Shown in pieces: positions 59,452-64,000 of a stretch of 64,000 bases of DNA. The position numbers and the translations under genes are program-made. The DNA is from Mycobacterium sp. GA-2829 (GTDB taxonomy: Bacteria; Actinomycetota; Actinomycetes; Mycobacteriales; Mycobacteriaceae). Numbering within the stretch: the first letter of the stretch is position 1; each line of letters starts with the position of its first letter. Under the pieces are notes generated by a model. The model saw nothing but the letters and a program-made list of their open reading frames with translations. It searched no databases and was not told the origin of the DNA. The stretch covers positions 343,480-407,479 of the forward strand of contig NZ_LQIT01000001.1 in NCBI RefSeq assembly GCF_001499965.1. The letters are read 5' to 3'.

Positions 59452-59898
59452 ATGAATTCGCAGAGCCGGAAAAACCGCTCGGGGTGGCGTCGTGCCGTGA
59501 CCAGCACGCTCGCCGGCGGGGCATTGACCGCGGCCATGCTGGTGACCGCACCGGCCTCGCAGGCCGACGTGCTCGACCAGATCGGCGCTAAGTACATGCA
59601 GGGCGCCAGCGGCGGTCAGATCTCGGTGTTCGTCCAGCAGTCGCTGAACCTGCGCAACCAGGGCTTCCGGCCTTCGGCGGAGAATCTCGCTGCGCTGCAA
59701 GAGGGTTGGGATTTCCTGCCCAACCAGAGCAAGCTGGTCTCCGCGCTCCAGTCGACGGTGGCCTACCAGCGCAAGGTGCAGATGCAGAGCCAGCTCTCCG
59801 GCGGCGGCGGTCCCGCGGTCAAGGCACCGGCGTGGACACCGCCGGGTGACAGCAACCCGTTCCTGGATCCGTCCTGGGACATCAACCCTTACGACTAA
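59452..59898 (+). CDS. small secreted protein of unknown function
   Basis: The 148-residue product has a Sec signal peptide (MNSQSRKNRSGWRRAVTSTL onward, cleaved near ASQA-DVLDQ, about residue 38). A compact helical domain follows (QISVFVQQSLNLRNQGFRPS, AENLAALQEGWDFLPNQSKL), then a Pro/Gly-rich tail ending DPSWDINPYD. No cysteines in the mature part. I recognise it only as a conserved mycobacterial secreted type. CTGGAGG precedes the ATG at 59452. It lies between the hydrolase-synthetase fusion and the Trm112-like gene, perhaps in one transcript. Confidence 0.8.
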   Translation: MNSQSRKNRSGWRRAVTSTLAGGALTAAMLVTAPASQADVLDQIGAKYMQGASGGQISVFVQQSLNLRNQGFRPSAENLAALQEGWDFLPNQSKLVSALQSTVAYQRKVQMQSQLSGGGGPAVKAPAWTPPGDSNPFLDPSWDINPYD

Positions 59899-59921
59899 CC
59901 CCTACGACTGACCGGAGCGTC

Positions 59922-60128
59922 GTGCTCGACGAGAAGTTGCGGGCGATCCTCGTCTGCCCCCAGGACCGTGGCCCGTTGCTGCTCGTCGGTGACGAAATGC
60001 TGTACAACCCGCGGCTGCGGCAGGGCTACCGCATCGACGACGGCATCCCCGTCCTCCTGGTCGACGAGGCCGTCCCCGTCACCGACGACGCCGAACACCA
60101 GCGGCTGCTCGACCGCGCGGAGTCCTGA
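59922..60128 (+). CDS. Trm112 family protein
   Basis: A 68-residue protein of the Trm112/YcaR family with LDEKLRAILVCPQDRGPLLL, LVGDEMLYNPRLRQGYRIDD and GIPVLLVDEA. Only one Cys remains where zinc-binding members have CPxC-type pairs, so it probably does not bind zinc. Trm112 proteins support methyltransferases; the partner is not known here. GTG 59922 with GGAG upstream. Matches Rv1684 in position. Confidence 0.88.
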   Translation: MLDEKLRAILVCPQDRGPLLLVGDEMLYNPRLRQGYRIDDGIPVLLVDEAVPVTDDAEHQRLLDRAES

Positions 60129-60133
60129 GCCGG

Positions 60134-60907
60134 TCACGGCGTCCTGCGCCGTAGGGTCGCCGCGGCCAGGCACAGGGCGGCGACGGCGAACGCCACCACG
60201 ATCGCGATGTCCCGCACCGCGGTGCCGGTCAACTCGGGGTGCGCGCCGACCTCACGCAGCGCCTCGAGGGCGTAGCTGGCCGGCATGGCGTTGCTGATCC
60301 ACCGCAGCCACACCGGCAGGTCCGCGCGCGGCACGATGATCCCGCACAGCAACAGCTGTGGTGCGATCACCAGCGGCATGAACTGCACCGCCTGGAACTC
60401 GGTGCGCGCGAACGCACTACAGAGCAAGCCGAGTCCCACGCCGAGCACGGCATTGACGATCGCGATCGCGAACACCAGCAGTGGACTGCCCGCGGTCTGA
60501 AAACCCAACAGCCAGAACGACACCAGACACGCGAGGGTGGCCTGCGCCGCCGCGGCGATCGAGAACGCGGTGCCGTACGCGGCGAGGAGGTCGACGCGGC
60601 GCAGCGGAGTGGTCAGGATGCGTTCGAGCGTCCCGGACACCCGCTCGCGCTGCATGGTGATCGAGGTGATGAGGAACATCACCACCAGCGGGAAGACACC
60701 CAGCATGATCAGGCAGGCGTTGTTGAACTGCGGCGAGGCGCCCGGCGAATGCGGTGTGTCGGCGAACATGAAGTAGAGCAGCGTGATGATCAGGCTCGGG
60801 ACGAGCAGGATCATCGCGGCGCTGCGGTGGTCGGAGCGCAGCTGCCGAAGGATCCGGCCAGTGGTGGCGACGTATGCCTGCAGCGCGTGCGGGCGCCGGG
60901 CGGTCAG
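60134..60907 (-). CDS. ABC-2 type transporter permease, probable CUG start
   Basis: About six membrane segments in an ABC-2 fold: AAMILLVPSLIITLLYFMF, ACLIMLGVFPLVVMFLITSI, RERVSGTLERILTTPLRR (the family signature), LFAIAIVN-type helices and PQLLLCGIIVPRADLPVWLR. It forms an exporter with the ATPase gene just upstream. In frame, the first ATG lies 57 bp inside that gene (60961). CTG at 60907 overlaps the ATPase stop as CTGA, has GAGG before it and would give [19 protein letters not shown], 257 residues. ATG at the 50th codon of the long version (226 residues) is a third option. Confidence 0.85.
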   Translation of the reverse strand: MTARRPHALQAYVATTGRILRQLRSDHRSAAMILLVPSLIITLLYFMFADTPHSPGASPQFNNACLIMLGVFPLVVMFLITSITMQRERVSGTLERILTTPLRRVDLLAAYGTAFSIAAAAQATLACLVSFWLLGFQTAGSPLLVFAIAIVNAVLGVGLGLLCSAFARTEFQAVQFMPLVIAPQLLLCGIIVPRADLPVWLRWISNAMPASYALEALREVGAHPELTGTAVRDIAIVVAFAVAALCLAAATLRRRTP

Positions 60908-61650
60908 CTCGCCTCGCTGCGCCGGATGACCGACAGGAACGCTTCCTCGAGCGAACTGCATGAGGTGTCCTTTCGTAGTCGATCCGGGGTGGAATGGGCG
61001 AGCACGCGGCCTTCGCGCATGAGCAGCAGCTCGGCGCAGTGATCGGCCTCGTCCATCACGTGGCTCGACACCAGCAGCGTGGTCCCACCGCGGGCCAGTT
61101 GGGTGAACCGGGCCCACAGATCGACCCGCAGCACGGGGTCGAGGCCGACCGTGGGTTCGTCGAGGACGAGCAGCTCCGGTGCGGCGACCAGCGCGCAGGC
61201 CAGGGACGCCCGGGTGCGCTGACCGCCGGAGAGGTTGCCCGCGTACGCCGTGCGGTGATCGCCGAGACCGACGACGTCGACGGCCTCGTCGGCGGCGTGC
61301 CCGTCGGCACCGTAGAGCGCGGCGAAGTACCGGACGTTGTCGATGACCCGCAGGTCGTCGTAGATGGTGGCGTCCTGGGTGACGTATCCGACGCGATGGC
61401 GCAGGTCGGCCGATCCGGCGGGGCGGCCCAGCACGGTGACGGTGCCCGCCGCCACGATCTGGGTCCCCACGATCGACCGCATCAGCGTCGTCTTGCCACA
61501 TCCGGACGGTCCGAGGATGCCGGTGATGGTGCCGCGGGCGATCCGGACCGAGACATCGTCGACGGCGATTCTCCCGCCGCGGATCACCCTCAGGTGGTCG
61601 ATGTCGACCACCGTCGCAACGCGTGATTCACCGGGCGGTGAATTCCTCAC
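60904..61650 (-). CDS. ABC transporter ATP-binding protein
   Basis: A typical 248-residue ABC ATPase: Walker [11 protein letters not shown]-loop [13 protein letters not shown], signature [15 protein letters not shown], Walker [14 protein letters not shown], switch [13 protein letters not shown]. It pairs with the ABC-2 permease and matches Rv1687c-Rv1686c, which resemble drug or lipid exporters of the DrrAB kind. Start uncertain: GTG 61650 with GGGGAG upstream ([15 protein letters not shown]) or GTG 61611. It diverges from mpg. Confidence 0.9.
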   Translation of the reverse strand: MRNSPPGESRVATVVDIDHLRVIRGGRIAVDDVSVRIARGTITGILGPSGCGKTTLMRSIVGTQIVAAGTVTVLGRPAGSADLRHRVGYVTQDATIYDDLRVIDNVRYFAALYGADGHAADEAVDVVGLGDHRTAYAGNLSGGQRTRASLACALVAAPELLVLDEPTVGLDPVLRVDLWARFTQLARGGTTLLVSSHVMDEADHCAELLLMREGRVLAHSTPDRLRKDTSCSSLEEAFLSVIRRSEAS

Positions 61651-61708
61651 AGGACGAACGTTTCTCCCCGGTGCGGCCGGTGTCAACGGGCCGGGCAGAA
61701 TCGTCGCG

Positions 61709-62320
61709 GTGAGTGTCGAGCTGCTGGAGGCCGATCCCCTCACGGCGGCCCGACGACTCCTGGGAGCGGTGCTGACCTGCCGTGGCGTCAGCGCGACGAT
61801 CGTCGAGGTCGAGGCGTACGGCGGTCCGGAGGACGGACCGTGGCCGGATGCCGCCGCGCATTCCTATCGCGGCCCCAGCCTGCGCAATCAGGTGATGTTC
61901 GGCCCGGCGGGCCGGCTCTACACCTACCGCAGCCATGGCATCCACGTGTGCGCGAACGTGGTGTGCGCCCACGACGGCGTCGCCGCCGCGGTGTTGCTGC
62001 GGGCGGCCGCCGTGGAGGCCGGTCACGACCTGGCGCAGCAGCGCCGCGGCGACACGGTGCGCCAGTCGGCGTTCGCGCGGGGTCCGGGCAATCTGTGCTC
62101 CGCGCTCGGAATCACCATGGCGGACAACGGGATCGACGTGTTCGCCGTCGACAGTCCGGTGCACATCCGCCTGGGGGAGGAGCAGCCGTACGTCGCCGGG
62201 CCACGGGTCGGGGTGAGCAAGGCGGCCGACCGGCCGTGGCGGTTGTGGCTGGCGGACCGCCCGGAGGTGTCGGCCTACCGGCGCAGCCCGCGCGCTCCCG
62301 CACCGGGCGGCAGCGACTGA
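61709..62320 (+). CDS. mpg: 3-methyladenine DNA glycosylase (AAG/Mpg type)
   Basis: The 203-residue protein removes alkylated purines for base excision repair. Mammalian AAG-fold motifs: [14 protein letters not shown] (catalytic Glu region), [40 protein letters not shown] with its His/Tyr and [20 protein letters not shown]. The length equals M. tuberculosis Mpg. GTG 61709 begins the family N-terminus [26 protein letters not shown] box ends 8 nt upstream and could allow a near-leaderless mRNA. Confidence 0.96.
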   Translation: MSVELLEADPLTAARRLLGAVLTCRGVSATIVEVEAYGGPEDGPWPDAAAHSYRGPSLRNQVMFGPAGRLYTYRSHGIHVCANVVCAHDGVAAAVLLRAAAVEAGHDLAQQRRGDTVRQSAFARGPGNLCSALGITMADNGIDVFAVDSPVHIRLGEEQPYVAGPRVGVSKAADRPWRLWLADRPEVSAYRRSPRAPAPGGSD

Positions 62321-62347
62321 ATTCGGGCGGTACGGAAAGATCGAGGC

Positions 62348-63619
62348 ATGAGCAGCATCCTCGACGAGCTGGACTGGCGTGGGCTGATCGCGCAATCGAC
62401 CGACCGGGACGCACTGGCGGCCGAACTGGCCACGGGCCCGATGACGCTGTATTCCGGCTTCGACCCGACCGCGCCGAGCCTGCACGCCGGACACCTGGTC
62501 CCGCTGCTGACCCTGCGCCGTTTCCAGCAGGCCGGACACCGGCCGATCGTGCTGGCCGGCGGCGCGACCGGGATGATCGGCGACCCCCGCGACACCGGTG
62601 AACGCACCATGCAGACCGCGGACACGGTCGCCGACTGGTCCGACCGGATCCGCGGTCAACTCGAGCGGTTCGTCGAATTCGACGCCTCGCCCACCGGCGC
62701 GATCGTCGAGAACAACCTGTCCTGGACCGGTGGGCTGTCGGCGATCGAGTTCCTGCGTGACGTGGGCAAGTACTTCTCGGTGAATGTGATGCTCGACCGG
62801 GATACGGTGCGGCGCCGGCTCGAAGGTGAGGGGATCTCCTACACCGAGTTCAGCTACATGCTGTTGCAGGCCAACGACTACGTCCAGCTGCGCCGACGGC
62901 ACGGGTGCGCGCTGCAGATCGGCGGATCCGATCAGTGGGGCAACATCGTGGCCGGCGTCCGGTTGGTGCGGCAGAAGCTCGGCGACACCGTCCATGCGCT
63001 GACGACGCCGCTGGTCACAGACTCCGAGGGTCGCAAGTTCGGCAAGTCGACCGGGGGCGGCAACCTGTGGCTCGACCCGGAGATGACCACGCCGTATGCC
63101 TGGTACCAGTACTTCATCAACACCGCCGACGCCGACGTCGTCAACTACCTGCGGTGGTTCACATTCCTCGACGCCGGCGAGTTGGCCGAGCTCGACGAGG
63201 CGACCCGCGACCGCCCGCACCAGCGATCCGCGCAACGCCGGCTCGCCCGTGAGCTGACCACACTGGTGCACGGCGAACAGGCGACCCGGTCGGTCGAACA
63301 TGCCAGCCAGGCGTTGTTCGGCCGGGGTGAGCTCACCGATCTCGACGAACCCACACTCGCGGCCGCGCTGCGGGAGGCGTCGGTGGCGGAGCTCACGCCG
63401 GACGGGCCGGATCTGATCACCGACCTGCTGGTGGCGACGGGATTGTCGGCGAGCAAGGGCGCAGCACGGCGGACCATCGCCGAAGGCGGGGTCTCGGTGA
63501 ACAACGTGAAGATCGACAGCGACGAGTGGACGCCGCAGGTCACGGACTTCCTGCACGGCAGGTGGCTGGTGCTGCGGCGCGGCAAGCGGAATATCGCCGG
63601 TGTGCAGCGCGTTGGATGA
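62348..63619 (+). CDS. tyrS: tyrosyl-tRNA synthetase
   Basis: The 423-residue class I synthetase charges tRNA-Tyr. It has the HIGH-type motif HAGH (residues 46-49) in [32 protein letters not shown] (tyrosine/ATP site) and the KMSKS-type motif KFGKSTG. A C-terminal S4 RNA-binding domain ([20 protein letters not shown]) follows. ATG 62348 is 27 bp after mpg. It is the gene that flanks the second rRNA operon in fast-growing mycobacteria. Confidence 0.97.
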   Translation: MSSILDELDWRGLIAQSTDRDALAAELATGPMTLYSGFDPTAPSLHAGHLVPLLTLRRFQQAGHRPIVLAGGATGMIGDPRDTGERTMQTADTVADWSDRIRGQLERFVEFDASPTGAIVENNLSWTGGLSAIEFLRDVGKYFSVNVMLDRDTVRRRLEGEGISYTEFSYMLLQANDYVQLRRRHGCALQIGGSDQWGNIVAGVRLVRQKLGDTVHALTTPLVTDSEGRKFGKSTGGGNLWLDPEMTTPYAWYQYFINTADADVVNYLRWFTFLDAGELAELDEATRDRPHQRSAQRRLARELTTLVHGEQATRSVEHASQALFGRGELTDLDEPTLAAALREASVAELTPDGPDLITDLLVATGLSASKGAARRTIAEGGVSVNNVKIDSDEWTPQVTDFLHGRWLVLRRGKRNIAGVQRVG

Positions 63620-63698
63620 TTCGGCGATGGAGAAGTGGCACGGCCGTACGACTGTGCTTCTGCGGAAATCGGCGAAAAACCTGCTTTGACCAGGGGAT
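63620..63698. other. short spacer between tyrS and the rRNA promoter
   Basis: No gene seen. A TTGAC at 63686-63690 lacks a matching -10 box. Confidence 0.5.
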
Positions 63699-63727
63699 TT
63701 GACTCCGAGTTTCCACTGACGTAACTT
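63699..63727 (+). promoter_or_regulatory. rRNA operon promoter
   Basis: TTGACT (63699-63704) and TAACTT (63722-63727) are exactly 17 bp apart, near the SigA consensus. It is the strongest promoter sequence of the window and lies about 150 bp before the rRNA leader motif. Confidence 0.85.
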
Positions 63728-64000
63728 ATTCCACGTCGCCGCGACACGGCCTCCGGGCCGGGGAGCGCGGCAGACTCCCAGAGGGACACTCACTCCGGTG
63801 GGTTCCTGACCGTCCGCACTACGATGAAGCGGCTTTTGGCCGCGGCATCGCTGCGCGGGTCGGGCGGGTGTGTTGTTTGAGAACTCAATAGTGTGTTTGG
63901 TGGTTTTTGTTTGTTGTTTTTTGTTTTTGCCGCGCCTCTTTTTCCCGTTTAGGGGTGTGGTTTTTTTGATGCCAGTTTTTGGTGTCTTGTTTTGAGGTCA
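63728..64000 (+). ncRNA. rRNA operon leader (5' part of the rrn transcript, 16S gene not reached)
   Basis: The motif GTTTGAGAACTCAATAG (63875-63891) with GTGTGTTTGG next to it is the conserved box A/antitermination region of mycobacterial rrn leaders. A very T/G-rich tract follows up to the window edge (about 63894-64000). No 16S start was found in the window, so rrs should begin beyond it. Position after tyrS identifies the operon as rrnB-type. Confidence 0.88.

Noticed and set aside
57919..59700. Minus-strand open frame opposite the hydrolase-synthetase fusion
   Set aside because: It is antisense to a conserved fusion protein and its sequence has no family features.
61628..63793. Minus-strand open frame spanning mpg and tyrS
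   Set aside because: It covers two complete genes and the intergenic DNA, with a low-complexity product.
63894..64000. Start of 16S rRNA inside the window
   Set aside because: The final bases are still T/G-rich leader; no 16S 5' end sequence was seen.

Overview
The window is a GC-rich actinobacterial chromosome segment whose gene content and order match the polA-rpsA-coaE-uvrB ... uvrA ... lysX-infC-rpmI-rplT-tsnR ... pheST-argCJBDFRGH ... mpg-tyrS block of Mycobacterium, as I know it from M. tuberculosis Rv1629 to Rv1689. A ribosomal RNA promoter and leader directly downstream of tyrS is the position of the second rRNA operon (rrnB) of fast-growing mycobacteria; slow growers usually lack it. 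I therefore read the source as a fast-growing mycobacterium (Mycolicibacterium-type). The species cannot be named from sequence alone.

Layout. 1-8.0 kb: a divergent LysR/hydrolase pair, polA, a hot-dog thioesterase, a PrsW-like membrane protease, and a SnoaL-NmrA-TetR operon behind a perfect palindromic operator. 8.0-16.3 kb: rpsA with a strong terminator, coaE fused to a GrpB domain, a small secreted protein, a DUF402 gene, uvrB, an MFS transporter and MgtC. 16.4-22.6 kb: an accessory-looking stretch beginning at tRNA-Cys. It holds a 909-residue secreted protein built from 38 in-frame 19-residue repeats, a PrrB-like histidine kinase with no adjacent response regulator, an acyl-CoA thioesterase and the uracil-DNA cross-linking protein UdgX. 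22.8-32.7 kb: a universal stress protein, a P450, an MBL-fold hydrolase, uvrA, a flavin monooxygenase, an AlkZ-like winged-helix protein and a membrane esterase. 32.7-38.7 kb: lysX, and infC-rpmI-rplT-tsnR behind a structured leader; infC starts with AUC. 38.7-45.5 kb: an acyl-CoA dehydrogenase/DUF2236 pair, a class III nucleotide cyclase and pheST. 45.5-54 kb: the full arginine operon argCJBDFRGH behind a cluster of ArgR boxes. 54-64 kb: an F420-type oxidoreductase, an ABC-F ATPase, a hydrolase/acyl-CoA-synthetase fusion, a small secreted protein, a Trm112-like protein, a two-gene ABC exporter, mpg, tyrS and the rRNA operon promoter and leader.

Themes. DNA repair is dense (polA, uvrB, uvrA, udgX, mpg, plus an AlkZ-like protein), as is the translation machinery (rpsA, infC, rpmI, rplT, tsnR, pheST, tyrS, tRNA-Cys, rrn leader). 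A nucleotide cyclase and a universal stress protein of the cAMP-binding type both lie here. At least five genes have a TAnnnT -10 box only 6-7 nt before the start codon, which predicts leaderless mRNAs. Several genes seem to use non-canonical starts: AUC for infC and probably the DUF402 gene, CUG for tsnR, the AlkZ-like gene and the ABC permease. The most unusual item is the 57-bp/19-residue repeat protein at 16.8-19.5 kb.
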